NCBI GenBank assembly: GCA_003144275.1
Contig: NJBF01000004.1
Location: 62,001-126,000, forward strand
From: Candidatus Heimdallarchaeota archaeon B3_Heim
GTDB taxonomy: Archaea > Asgardarchaeota > Heimdallarchaeia > Hodarchaeales > Hodarchaeaceae
Length of the DNA: 64,000 nt
Direction of reading: 5' to 3'
Shown: piece after piece, positions 26,837-36,083 of the stretch
How positions within the stretch are numbered: position 1 is the first letter of the stretch
How the letters are laid out: every line of letters begins with the position of its first letter
The notes under the pieces: model-generated
What the model was told of the DNA's origin: nothing
What the model saw: only the letters and a program-made list of their open reading frames with translations
Database searches by the model: none
Program-made: the position numbers and the translations under genes

Positions 26837-27388
26837 ATGGACTGTAAAATTCTTCATAAGATGTTCGAGAGTAATGAAAAGGGATTCAACCCAAATTTAC
26901 GAGTTCATACACTGGATACTTTATTATCCCTCGGTCAAGTAAGACGGATAACAATTGAATTTCGTAACGATTATTGCGGCCATTCAACAAAACCTAGCCA
27001 AATATATTGGCGAGACATTCCCATTCTCAGAGTGAAATGTCTAGGTACTGAATGTGATATTCGTATTCAGAATAACAAGCAAGAAGTTATCTTTTTTCTG
27101 ATGAAAAATGTAATTAAACTTCCATTTGTCCGATTCATATCAATTCTCTTAGAATTACGTTTACCTAGTTGGGAAACTTTGTACGAATTTGCGTTTGTAT
27201 TGAATTCAGAAGGGAAAATGTTTATTACTCCAACCAGTCATAATATCTCTGCAGTCGATTTGAAAAAACTTACTAAATACGTTACCGCTCAAGCAAGCAA
27301 GAAATTTGAAAAGGAAATTGATGAAGATCTTCTTGACATCCTGCTTCCTGAAACTATACCTCTACGTGATTTCAAAATAAGAATCTAA
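26837..27388 (+). CDS. Hypothetical protein
   Basis: 183 residues, soluble, mixed alpha/beta, with three to five cysteines in the first half that form no recognisable metal motif. A hydrophobic stretch (VRFISILLELRLPSW) is too short to be a confident membrane helix. It lies 82 bases after the GTPase operon on the same strand and may belong to it. I do not recognise a family. Confidence 0.55.
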   Translation: MDCKILHKMFESNEKGFNPNLRVHTLDTLLSLGQVRRITIEFRNDYCGHSTKPSQIYWRDIPILRVKCLGTECDIRIQNNKQEVIFFLMKNVIKLPFVRFISILLELRLPSWETLYEFAFVLNSEGKMFITPTSHNISAVDLKKLTKYVTAQASKKFEKEIDEDLLDILLPETIPLRDFKIRI

Positions 27389-27502
27389 TCCTTTTTTGAG
27401 GGATTTAGCTTGCTTTTTACGAATGAAATCAGAGGGAGCTCCTCATTTTCCAGTATCAAAGCCTTTTTGAAAACCAACTAACCAGGTCATCATGAAAATC
27501 TG

Positions 27503-28693
27503 ATGTCAGGATTCTGGAAGTACTCCCAAATCGATGAATTAATTAACCAATTTTTTACAGTCACATCCAAACAATATAGGCCAATGTCAGAATCAGGTTC
27601 TCCGCTTCAATCTGAGATGATTCCTGTCTATGAGATTCTAAAACGAAGCGATGTGGGAGGAAATATCAAACAAGTTAATCAAACGCTTAAAAACATGGGT
27701 TACATGTCTCTAATCCGCTCTCATCCAATCCATGAATCGAGAGGAATGCTTTATATTTTTCCAATTCCTGAAAAAATGATTGTATCAAAACAAAATTTGA
27801 GTACCCCACTCGTATTATTCGTCCTCACCATAATTTCTGTATTTATAGTTGGCGTGACCATGTGGGATGATCTTCGTATAGCTGAACCCTCCCTTGATCC
27901 AATAACTGTGGGTTTGTATTATGTTATTAGTCTGATGGGAATTGTAGGAATCCATGAAATTGGGCATATGATTGCCTCAAGATTTCACGGAATTAAAGCA
28001 AGTTGGCCATATTTCATTCCTATGCCTATAGGTCTTGGAACAATGGGAGCGTTTATTTCTCAAAAAACTCCAATACGTTCACGAAATGATTTATTTGATG
28101 TCGGATTAGCAGGGCCTATTTTTGGATTTATTATCGCAACTATATTCTCAATCATTGGTCTGATGAATTCGATTGTTATACCAGCAGCAGAAGTTACTCA
28201 AGAATTTTCAAATCCATTGGGATTATTTGACCTGAGATTAAATAATCCTGATCGAACGAGAATATTATTATTTGAGATTCTTGCCTTTTTTTTCGTTCCA
28301 CAGCAAGGTAGTGATGTTGTAATCTTTTTGCATCCTTTTGCTTTTGCAGGGTTCATTGGATTTTTTCTTACAAGCTTGAACTTAATTCCTATCGGTCAGA
28401 GTGATGGTGGCCATGTTGCAAGAAGTATATTCTCAGAAAAAAATCATCGAATGGTCACCTATATCAGCGCAGGTGTTCTAGTAGGTCTTGGTTTCTGGAT
28501 TTTTGCTATTTTACTATTATTTATGTATTCACAAACTGGACATTCAGGCCCCTTAGATGATTTAACTGAATTGTCCCTTTCTCGCAAAATTGTGACAGGA
28601 AGTATTCTGGTATTAATCTTGCTATGTCTACCCTTATCTCCTGATTCCTTATTTGCTGAACTGCTCTCTGATATTTCATCCATTTTTGGATGA
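27503..28693 (+). CDS. Site-2 protease-type intramembrane zinc metalloprotease (M50)
   Basis: 396 residues. A soluble N-terminal ~95-residue domain is followed by about six or seven membrane helices. The zinc motif HEIGH is at 151-155 inside a helix; the second active-site motif NLIPIGQSDGGHV (NxxPxxxxDG) comes about 150 residues later; GLAGPIFGF lies between. This is the S2P family, which cuts proteins within the membrane. The N-terminal domain resembles that of plant EGY-like and archaeal S2P homologues in place, not by clear motif. Transcribed away from ABCE1 (tail to tail). Substrate unknown. Confidence 0.9.
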   Translation: MSGFWKYSQIDELINQFFTVTSKQYRPMSESGSPLQSEMIPVYEILKRSDVGGNIKQVNQTLKNMGYMSLIRSHPIHESRGMLYIFPIPEKMIVSKQNLSTPLVLFVLTIISVFIVGVTMWDDLRIAEPSLDPITVGLYYVISLMGIVGIHEIGHMIASRFHGIKASWPYFIPMPIGLGTMGAFISQKTPIRSRNDLFDVGLAGPIFGFIIATIFSIIGLMNSIVIPAAEVTQEFSNPLGLFDLRLNNPDRTRILLFEILAFFFVPQQGSDVVIFLHPFAFAGFIGFFLTSLNLIPIGQSDGGHVARSIFSEKNHRMVTYISAGVLVGLGFWIFAILLLFMYSQTGHSGPLDDLTELSLSRKIVTGSILVLILLCLPLSPDSLFAELLSDISSIFG

Positions 28694-28727
28694 AAGAACT
28701 AACAATCCTTTTCCTCCAAAATAAAAT

Positions 28728-30515
28728 CTAGAAATCATGATAATAGGCATCATTTTTTCGCTGGTCCCGATCTAAGCGGCTTCCCAACTTGTTTAACCGG
28801 GCTCGTCCAGTTTCAGGATCTCTACGAAACGTAACATCTATTTCCTTCAAAAATCTATTAAGGGCTGCTTTTTTGGTTAATGGTCCAACTGTTCGACCTA
28901 TACTCCCTGGAGTTCCTTCAAAGAGCATAATCCTATCTGCTAACGCGTCAGCGATTTGAATATCGTGCTCGATTGCAATACATGCGGCATTGTTTTTGGA
29001 GACTATATGACGGATGACACGAGTGGCTTTCAAACGTTCTTCAACATCAAGAAATGCGCTTCCTTCATCAATGATGTACAAGTCTGCTTTTTTCCCTAGA
29101 CAACCTGCAAGAAAACATCGTTGAAGTTCTCCTCCACTCAGTGCGCGTATTGGTTTATCTAAAAGATGCGAAATTGAGAATGGCTTCAGGATATAGATGC
29201 TAAAAGCACGAGAGCCTATGAATAAATTTGTGTACTGAGTCAAAAACTCCCGCACGGTTCCTGTAAATTTTCGGTGTAGAAATTGCGGCTTAAAGGAAAC
29301 CGTTACTGACTTTAATGATTGAGTGAGGTGGCGAGCGAAAGTGGTTTTCCCTAATCCATTTTCTCCAAGAATGCAGAGTATTTCCCCAAAATAATTCATC
29401 CCTTTATCAACAGTTAAATTAAATGACCCGACTTGTTTTTGGAATGCTGGAAATTCTACCCCAGGTCTTCCCTCCCAATCTCTCTCTTTCACTACGCGGG
29501 TAAACTGAATACGTTTGCCACGTATCCGAACATTCTCATCTTTTAATCGACCGAGAAGAAAGTTGTTGATTCCTTTCTTAGTACTATATGCTAAAGTTGA
29601 GATAACCCCAAATTTATGTGGTTCTCCATAAAATAAATAGATCAGATCACTCTGAAAGTCAAGGATAGCAATATCATGCTCAGCAATAAAGATAGTTTTT
29701 CCTGCAGAAGCCAATTGGTGAAAAATCTTTGCCATTTTTATGCGTTGCCGGAAATCCAAGAATGTACAGGGCTCGTCAATGAGATAGACATCGGCATTCT
29801 GTAATAGAGCTTTACCGATGGCTAGTCTTTGCAACTCTCCCCCGGATAATTCTTTAGGAATTCGATTTAGAATTGGAGTGAACTCCATCAGCTCAATTAC
29901 TTCTGTTAGGGAATAATATCCTTGATTCTCACTTTGTGATAAGATATCTGATACCGAATCTGAAATTTCAGTAAGATGGGTGAAGATTTGAGGTTTATGC
30001 GCAACCTTAAGTGCATTAGCATCCACTTCTGCAAGAAATTGACGAAAACTGGAGATCTTTAGTTGTGAAAGAAAATGCTCGTATCCCTTTTCTGACTCTT
30101 GGTGATCTCCTCCATTGGGTCGCATTCCAGCTAAAATGTCTAATATTGTTGATTTACCAATACCATTTACTCCTAATAAACCGATAACCTTTCCAGAGTG
30201 TATTTGAGGAACACCAAAAAATCGAAACCCATTTTCATCATAACTATGTACTAATAACCCAGCTGTTTCAATTGAAGGTAAATTAGTTACACTAAGAGCG
30301 CGTGGAAAACATTTATTGATGCAAACACCACATGTTCCCTTTTTTGCCATTAAACAAGTATTGTTATTGATAATAGGTTTTCCAGTCCCCTTTCGAATGG
30401 TTATAACGTTCTTCTGACCTTTAATAACTAAAGGACAGTATTTTAAACACGCATATCCACATAAATCAGGTTTACACTTATCATAATTAATACTCAAGAT
30501 TCGGATCGTAACCAC
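28728..30515 (-). CDS. ABCE1/Rli1 ribosome-recycling ATPase
   Basis: 595 residues, the usual length. The N-terminal two [4Fe-4S] clusters are marked by CKPDLCGYACLKYCP and CLMAKKGTCGVCINKCFP. NBD1: GLLGVNGIGKST, LSGGELQRLAIGKAL, YLIDEPCTFLD. NBD2: CILGENGLGKTT, LSGGELQRCFLAGCL, IIDEGSAFLD. The protein splits post-termination ribosomes in archaea and eukaryotes. Walker B of NBD2 reads DEG instead of the common DEP, a small variation. Single gene; it meets the protease gene tail to tail. Confidence 0.95.
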   Translation of the reverse strand: MVTIRILSINYDKCKPDLCGYACLKYCPLVIKGQKNVITIRKGTGKPIINNNTCLMAKKGTCGVCINKCFPRALSVTNLPSIETAGLLVHSYDENGFRFFGVPQIHSGKVIGLLGVNGIGKSTILDILAGMRPNGGDHQESEKGYEHFLSQLKISSFRQFLAEVDANALKVAHKPQIFTHLTEISDSVSDILSQSENQGYYSLTEVIELMEFTPILNRIPKELSGGELQRLAIGKALLQNADVYLIDEPCTFLDFRQRIKMAKIFHQLASAGKTIFIAEHDIAILDFQSDLIYLFYGEPHKFGVISTLAYSTKKGINNFLLGRLKDENVRIRGKRIQFTRVVKERDWEGRPGVEFPAFQKQVGSFNLTVDKGMNYFGEILCILGENGLGKTTFARHLTQSLKSVTVSFKPQFLHRKFTGTVREFLTQYTNLFIGSRAFSIYILKPFSISHLLDKPIRALSGGELQRCFLAGCLGKKADLYIIDEGSAFLDVEERLKATRVIRHIVSKNNAACIAIEHDIQIADALADRIMLFEGTPGSIGRTVGPLTKKAALNRFLKEIDVTFRRDPETGRARLNKLGSRLDRDQRKNDAYYHDF

Positions 30516-30771
30516 GCTACTTTATGTGAATGAAAGCTAAAAGGATAACCTATAACTTCTACGGATAACGATTGGAAGCATATCTAGTAAATGGAGGAAG
30601 AGAATAAGTTACCTCTGCTATTCAAATGGACTCTTATCCTTCGCCTAATGAGGATTATTGCCAAGAAAAACGTTACAAAATGATTTAAAGAATATTGAAG
30701 AGTTCATATTTCTTGTTAGCGCCTGCGAAGAGAGCAGTGATAATAATATACTTTGATTGTAGGAGATACCA

Positions 30772-31284
30772 GTGGATCCAATTGGGCACTTAGAATGGAC
30801 TTTAGGCTTTGGGCTAATTCTATTTGCGATTTTTCAGATTCCTCTTGACGCTTTAAGTTTTTTATTGTTAGGAATAGGCTCCGACTTTCCAGATATCTTT
30901 GATTGGATTTTCTATAGAGGTAAGAATTTCCAAGAAGGCCACCGTGAAATATCCCACACAGTATTTTTCATTGGCGTTCTGCTAATTATTAGTTACTTTA
31001 TTCCTGTTGTAGGATTCTTAACACTCGGTTCTATCATGCACATACTAGAAGATATTCTTGCAGGAAGAGATCCAATCTATTTGTTTTCCCCGATATCACA
31101 TAGAGGTGCGACTCGTTTAGTGTCAATGGAGCAATCAATAGCAATCGGTGGAAGGGTCAGAAATTTGATAAAAAGTTCTTATCATGGTTCAGAAAACATT
31201 GGTGATGAGCTATCTTGGTTATGGTTTTTGACTATTCTGGGATCATGGTTTTTTATATTAGGAATATTCATGTACTTTGGTTAA
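30772..31284 (+). CDS. YdjM/DUF457-like membrane protein (tandem paralogue 1)
   Basis: 170 residues, GTG start, three to four hydrophobic segments. The motif series SDFPDIFDW, HREISHTVFF, MHILEDILAGRDPIYLFSPISHRG fits the YdjM/LexA-regulated membrane 'metal-dependent hydrolase' family, where conserved His and Asp lie at the membrane face. Enzymatic activity is not established for the family. A shorter-motif paralogue follows after 16 bases, probably in the same transcript. Confidence 0.75.
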   Translation: MDPIGHLEWTLGFGLILFAIFQIPLDALSFLLLGIGSDFPDIFDWIFYRGKNFQEGHREISHTVFFIGVLLIISYFIPVVGFLTLGSIMHILEDILAGRDPIYLFSPISHRGATRLVSMEQSIAIGGRVRNLIKSSYHGSENIGDELSWLWFLTILGSWFFILGIFMYFG

Positions 31285-31300
31285 ATAGTGGGAATGAAAA

Positions 31301-31837
31301 ATGGAAGCCTTAAAACATACCGAATGGGTATTTGGGGTCATTTTTTTCTGGTTTGCATTTTTCCAAGTCGATCTTACCTCAAATCCTCATTGGGTTCTCT
31401 ACATCATATTGGGGAGTCAAATCTCCGATTTCCTGGAATTATTTCTAGTTAAAATTAATATTTCAGAAAAAATGGCTCGTAGAGCTACTCATGATTACTT
31501 ATTTGTCATCATTATTTGGATAGTTTTTCCAGTCAAGATGCATCATGAAATAAATATGTTTTCAATAGCTCTTGCCGTTCATTATATAATCGATTTATTT
31601 TCTGGTCTTGAACCTATTTATTTAGGAGGATTATTATTTGGTGAGCGAACCGCGTTTATCTATGTGACTCAATCTCATCGTGCTTCTATTGGGAAGAGAA
31701 TTGAGGCATGGGGATCAGACTATTTTGTTGCTCAAACTGAAAGCCCCTCAGCTGAGCTTGCATGGTTTTGGGTAATGCAAATTGCGGGATCCGTTTTTTG
31801 TGGCTTAGGGATTCTTACATACTTGTGGCTTGGGTAA
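31301..31837 (+). CDS. YdjM/DUF457-like membrane protein (tandem paralogue 2)
   Basis: 178 residues with the same order of segments as its upstream neighbour: SQISDFLELF, RRATHDYLFV, VHYIIDLFSGLEPIYLGG, then a Trp-rich last helix (AELAWFWVMQIAG; in paralogue 1 DELSWLWFLTILG). Some metal-ligand positions differ: the PDIFDW region is reduced to DFLELF, so one copy may have lost activity. Integral membrane protein; function unknown. Confidence 0.72.
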   Translation: MEALKHTEWVFGVIFFWFAFFQVDLTSNPHWVLYIILGSQISDFLELFLVKINISEKMARRATHDYLFVIIIWIVFPVKMHHEINMFSIALAVHYIIDLFSGLEPIYLGGLLFGERTAFIYVTQSHRASIGKRIEAWGSDYFVAQTESPSAELAWFWVMQIAGSVFCGLGILTYLWLG

Positions 31838-31994
31838 TTCCAAACTAAGAATTAAGGTAAAGAATATTTGCTCCAAGATATTCCAAAAAATTTGATAGAT
31901 TTGCTGAGTTTAGCGTTTCCCATTTGAATATCATTTTAAGAATGAAAGAAGTGTTGCCTAGTAGAGAAGAATAGCTCACCACGGGGCAAATAAT

Positions 31995-33887
31995 ATGGTC
32001 TGGTCAAAAATCGTCTCAATCAGTTTATTTCTACTTGTTTGTAGCTCTGGAATCGGATACATTTCAGTATTAACAACGACTACAAATTCACCGACAACTG
32101 AATTATCTGAATCAGTTAATTCTTTGTTACAAACGCCAATAAGTAGCAGAAATGAAGATTCACAATTAATTTCTACAAAAAACTCAGCCCTTCAATCAGT
32201 AAAAGACATACCAACTATTTCTCCCAGTTCACAAGCTGTAGAGCAAGCAGTGGATAGTTCACGTCTATTTTGGGTTCCAGATGTATCAACCTATCCTTAT
32301 GAATTCTATCAAATTAATGCTACCTTGAAAGTCAATGGACCACATAGCTTAATCTATTCAAATACAACCGCCGTTTCTGATCCAGAATTGTTGGATATGA
32401 ATGATAGCTTCGAAAGTCTCGTCTATCCAACCATCACAGATTTCTTTGGTACACCCCCCGATATTGATGGTAATAATAAAATTATCCTGCTTGTTTATGA
32501 TATTGATGAAATTGAGTATGGTTTTGTTGCTGGATTCTTCTATTCGCTTAATCAATATTTGAACACCGAGCTTCACCCCTCAGAACGTTATAGTAATGAG
32601 GCAGAAATTCTCCATATTGATATTTTAGCAGCAGGCAACATGGACACAGTCGCTCACGAATTTCAACATCTTATTCATTTTGGTCATGATGATGATGAAG
32701 AAACTTGGTTCGAAGAAGGAGCATCAATGTTTGCAGAGTATTTAATTGGCGGTGATGCCTTTAGTGGTGGAGTTGGTACAGATTTTCAAGATAATCCTGA
32801 TGTTTCATTAACTTATTGGGATCTAGGAGGTTCCTCGGTTCTAGCTAATTATGGTGCATCCTACACATTCTTCTTATATTTAGCTGAACAATATGGGGGT
32901 AATCTCATTATCAAAGATTTAGTTGAACGATCAGTAAATGGAATTACAAGTATAGAAAATTCTCTGATCCAGAGTGGATATGATGTCCCATTCGTAGAAG
33001 TATTCCGCAATTGGACAATTGCTAACTTCTTAGATGATACTTCATTTGCAGATGGGGCTTATGGGTATTACAATGATAGTGTATTAGTCAACACCGAATA
33101 TACATATGTAATGTCGCCGCTACCTCGTACTGAGAATTCTGTTCCGTTTTGGGGAACGGATTACTTGAAGTTCAGTTATCCCAGTGAACTACCTTTTACA
33201 TTTGAGTTTCAAAGTGAATCTTCTGATGGTTTTCTAGTTAGTATAATCATGAAAAACACAACTACAATTCCACTGAATACAGAGGTCATTCCGATTATGA
33301 TCACTCCTGATGGCTTCGGAAACTTTTCTACATCAGAACTAAACATCACAGCCGACGAAATATATGTTGTCGTGAGTGCCTATACTGAGGCCGGAACTCC
33401 TGACCACGACGATGAGAATCCTGCACCTGCACAAGAATATTGGTTCATTGTTAATCCAGAAGGAATCTACATAGCCCCAGGTACTCTCATCTATTTAGAT
33501 AATATCCTCAATCTAAGTAATATTACCGTGGTTGATTCCCACGGCTTTGTGTGGGTGGTTGCTGATGGTGCCACCTACGAAATATTATCCTCAACTGGTG
33601 AAACAACTGGTATTACAGGTACCTTCGTCTATGATTCAGAGAACCAAAGTTGGCAAGCGCTCAATATCGATCTTGGAACGCTTTCACAAGACGAATATAA
33701 GGTTAAATATATGTTTTATAATACCACATCAACTGGAATCACTTATTCAGAAATATTTACCACCATTATCTCGACGACACAGACCACATCGGCCTCTAAC
33801 TCCACAAATACAATAATTCCAGGATTTCTTGCAGTCTTCTTAATCATTACAATGGGAGCATTTACCCGTTCACGGAAACGGAAATAA
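31995..33887 (+). CDS. Secreted, C-terminally anchored HExxH metalloprotease
   Basis: 630 residues. An N-terminal signal peptide (KIVSISLFLLVCSSGIGYI) is followed by a Ser/Thr-rich stretch, then the protease domain with AHEFQHLIHFGH and, after a short gap, WFEEGASMFAEYL, which gives HExxH plus a downstream Glu as in gluzincins; the pattern resembles M30 (hyicolysin-type) peptidases. Beta-rich domains follow, then a Thr/Ser linker (TTQTTSASNSTN), a last membrane helix (IIPGFLAVFLIITMGAF) and a basic tail, the normal archaeal surface-anchor arrangement. Many N-x-S/T sequons suggest glycosylation. Single gene. Substrate unknown. Confidence 0.85.
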   Translation: MVWSKIVSISLFLLVCSSGIGYISVLTTTTNSPTTELSESVNSLLQTPISSRNEDSQLISTKNSALQSVKDIPTISPSSQAVEQAVDSSRLFWVPDVSTYPYEFYQINATLKVNGPHSLIYSNTTAVSDPELLDMNDSFESLVYPTITDFFGTPPDIDGNNKIILLVYDIDEIEYGFVAGFFYSLNQYLNTELHPSERYSNEAEILHIDILAAGNMDTVAHEFQHLIHFGHDDDEETWFEEGASMFAEYLIGGDAFSGGVGTDFQDNPDVSLTYWDLGGSSVLANYGASYTFFLYLAEQYGGNLIIKDLVERSVNGITSIENSLIQSGYDVPFVEVFRNWTIANFLDDTSFADGAYGYYNDSVLVNTEYTYVMSPLPRTENSVPFWGTDYLKFSYPSELPFTFEFQSESSDGFLVSIIMKNTTTIPLNTEVIPIMITPDGFGNFSTSELNITADEIYVVVSAYTEAGTPDHDDENPAPAQEYWFIVNPEGIYIAPGTLIYLDNILNLSNITVVDSHGFVWVVADGATYEILSSTGETTGITGTFVYDSENQSWQALNIDLGTLSQDEYKVKYMFYNTTSTGITYSEIFTTIISTTQTTSASNSTNTIIPGFLAVFLIITMGAFTRSRKRK

Positions 33888-33912
33888 GACTCTCCAATAA
33901 TACTGCCTCTTA

Positions 33913-35583
33913 TTATTTTTCAAAAATAAGAATACTTTGATGAACAACGCTTGGGATATAAGAATAAGGATAGCCAAAAATGTGGAGGGCCTTATCGGGT
34001 GCATACCACACAATTTCCTCACGAAAATGATAACCAAGTGACACTAGGATTTCTGCAAGTGACGAAGCAAGGAGTAAAAATCGACCAACCTTAATTGATC
34101 TTCCCTCTTGTTGTTCTGTCAATGTTCGATACATATTACCGATAAATACGGCTAAAATTCTTCCATTAGCGAGCTTGCTAAAGCAATCCCTGAAGACATT
34201 CTGAACCAGATCGCGCCATTCCTGGATTGTAAGGATTGTAGCTTGATCAAACTGTTTAAGAGAGGAATGAAGCTTTTCTTTTGACTCCTCCCCCGCTTTG
34301 GAAAATCGACCACGAGTTTTCCTCAATTTGTCCATTGCCCAGTATGGAACATCTGTCATTATCATCCCTATACTTTCATCCTCAATAATCTCATTTACGA
34401 TGTGAGTTGAGTCTCCGACCACGTATGTTTGTTCTGGTAATTGCATACGTCGACACACTTCATAGTATACCTCTTGCCATTGAGTATTGATATCAATACC
34501 AATCGCTTTCCGACGAGCAAGTGAAGCACCCAATAAAGAACCTCCAACACCCACAAATGGATCAAGAATGAGGTCAGTTTGGTTTGGGGAATAACGACGG
34601 ATTAAATACTCGATTAATTCAGGTGGTTTCATTCCACCATGTTGACCACGCAATTTATGCTCAAAAGAAGGAGGAAAACTTCTGTGCAACATGAAAGTAG
34701 GCCCAATGGGGAGCTGCGATTGATCAGTAAAATCAAGCGCCTGAGAAGGATTCGATATAAATGACTCTTTACGCAATACTAGGAATCGTCTTTGAGGAGG
34801 TATGACTGTTATTTCTTCTTTAGAATTTGAAGGTTCAAACCAGAATCGCTCGGCTTTTAAAATTAGCCCTAACGAGTTCAGTTGAGTCGTCATTAATTTT
34901 GTTAAGGCAAAGTTCCATTCTTGAGATCTTTTTTCGTCATTAGTTGTAATTTGATTATAGAAAGGAATTGCTAAGACCATATACCCATTTTCTATCAACT
35001 TTGAGGCAGTATTTCTGATTTTATTAGTAACCTCCCTTACCCACCCATTTATTGCGGCAGTAAATTGGGATTCTGTTAACTGGTTTTCCTTTATACTTTG
35101 ATTGAGCATATCTGTTAAAACAAAATTGATGGAATTATCAGCGACTTGGGTAAGCTCAGAAAATGGTTCATATGTTATTTTACCTAAATTAGTGATCTTT
35201 AAATAATCCACTACCTTCCTGAATTTATCTAAGTTAACTGGATCACTATCTAAACCAATTATTGATCGGTCAGATGATTCAAATTTCATATTAGTATAAT
35301 AACCAGCTAATAATGTACTTCCAAGTCCTGCGAGGGGATCAAGAATGATACCATCAGGTTTAGTAAATGTTTCAATGAATTCTTGACTTAAATCGATTGG
35401 AAGTGAATGTAAACCGCGACTATTAGTGGGGGGAGGAAAACGAGAGGGGAAAACTTTTGGAATAATGGTTTTAGTCGAAAATAACCACTCTTTCCCTGTG
35501 AAATCATTGAGGGCATTTCTTCTATCATATACCCCACGCTCTAAACGATCTTCCTGATAGTCTTTCAACGGTTTTTGTGGCAT
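33913..35583 (-). CDS. Protein with two tandem N4/N6-type SAM-methyltransferase domains
   Basis: 556 residues. Domain 1: motif I DPLAGLGSTLL near residue 81 and a motif IV-like position reading TDMLNQ, without the DPPY-type aromatic pair. Domain 2: DPFVGVGGSLLGASLARRKAIGID from about residue 355 and TDVPYW near residue 420, closely matching motif IV of amino-methyltransferases. Both copies have a similar lead-in (LSQEFIETFTKPDGIILDP; PPELIEYLIRRYSPNQTDLILDP), so this is an internal duplication. Domain 2 is probably active; domain 1 probably binds only SAM or substrate. No restriction enzyme is near, so it is an orphan DNA (or RNA) methyltransferase. Confidence 0.82.
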   Translation of the reverse strand: MPQKPLKDYQEDRLERGVYDRRNALNDFTGKEWLFSTKTIIPKVFPSRFPPPTNSRGLHSLPIDLSQEFIETFTKPDGIILDPLAGLGSTLLAGYYTNMKFESSDRSIIGLDSDPVNLDKFRKVVDYLKITNLGKITYEPFSELTQVADNSINFVLTDMLNQSIKENQLTESQFTAAINGWVREVTNKIRNTASKLIENGYMVLAIPFYNQITTNDEKRSQEWNFALTKLMTTQLNSLGLILKAERFWFEPSNSKEEITVIPPQRRFLVLRKESFISNPSQALDFTDQSQLPIGPTFMLHRSFPPSFEHKLRGQHGGMKPPELIEYLIRRYSPNQTDLILDPFVGVGGSLLGASLARRKAIGIDINTQWQEVYYEVCRRMQLPEQTYVVGDSTHIVNEIIEDESIGMIMTDVPYWAMDKLRKTRGRFSKAGEESKEKLHSSLKQFDQATILTIQEWRDLVQNVFRDCFSKLANGRILAVFIGNMYRTLTEQQEGRSIKVGRFLLLASSLAEILVSLGYHFREEIVWYAPDKALHIFGYPYSYIPSVVHQSILIFEK

Positions 35584-35613
35584 CTCCTTAAACGCCTAGC
35601 ATTTATAATTTCA

Positions 35614-35931
35614 TTATATTGATAAAAGCACCCACAATATAACAGGGAGGCCAAACATTAGTAATAGCCCAATGTAACCTGCTAATCGAATACGTACCAC
35701 TCGTGTTTGGCATGGTTTACAATAATATTTCTGAATGAAATCACGTTTCTGCCCAATAAACTGCGAAAAAAAGTTCTCGTGCCAATCCTCTACAATGCAA
35801 TCAGTACAAAAGAATTTATGACATCTCTCACATTCTTTCGTGTCATAACTCTTTGAATGATTGACACACACTGATCCCTGTTTCCGTGAGATTTGTCTTT
35901 TTGTGTTACCCATGATTCTTTCACAATTCAA
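35614..35931 (-). CDS. Small membrane protein with N-terminal zinc finger (B-box-like)
   Basis: 105 residues. Cysteine/histidine pairs CVNHSK, CERCHKFFCTDC, and CKPC spaced as in B-box or related treble-clef fingers, then two short membrane segments at the C-terminus (AGYIGLLLMFGLPVILWVLL). The finger would face the cytosol. It is upstream of the double methyltransferase on the same strand (30-base gap). Unknown role. An internal ATG at residue 7 is an alternative start. Confidence 0.68.
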   Translation of the reverse strand: MNCERIMGNTKRQISRKQGSVCVNHSKSYDTKECERCHKFFCTDCIVEDWHENFFSQFIGQKRDFIQKYYCKPCQTRVVRIRLAGYIGLLLMFGLPVILWVLLSI

Positions 35932-36083
35932 GTTTTAAGGGGTAGTAATGGTTAAAAAAATACCTTAATTTTGAGTATTTATCATTAAAGATCAATCTTA
36001 CCATATGAGTATTTTCCGTCCCAATGTTTTGAATTTTTACCAAAATAATAATATATTAAATCTGTTCACTTTTTATTTATAAG

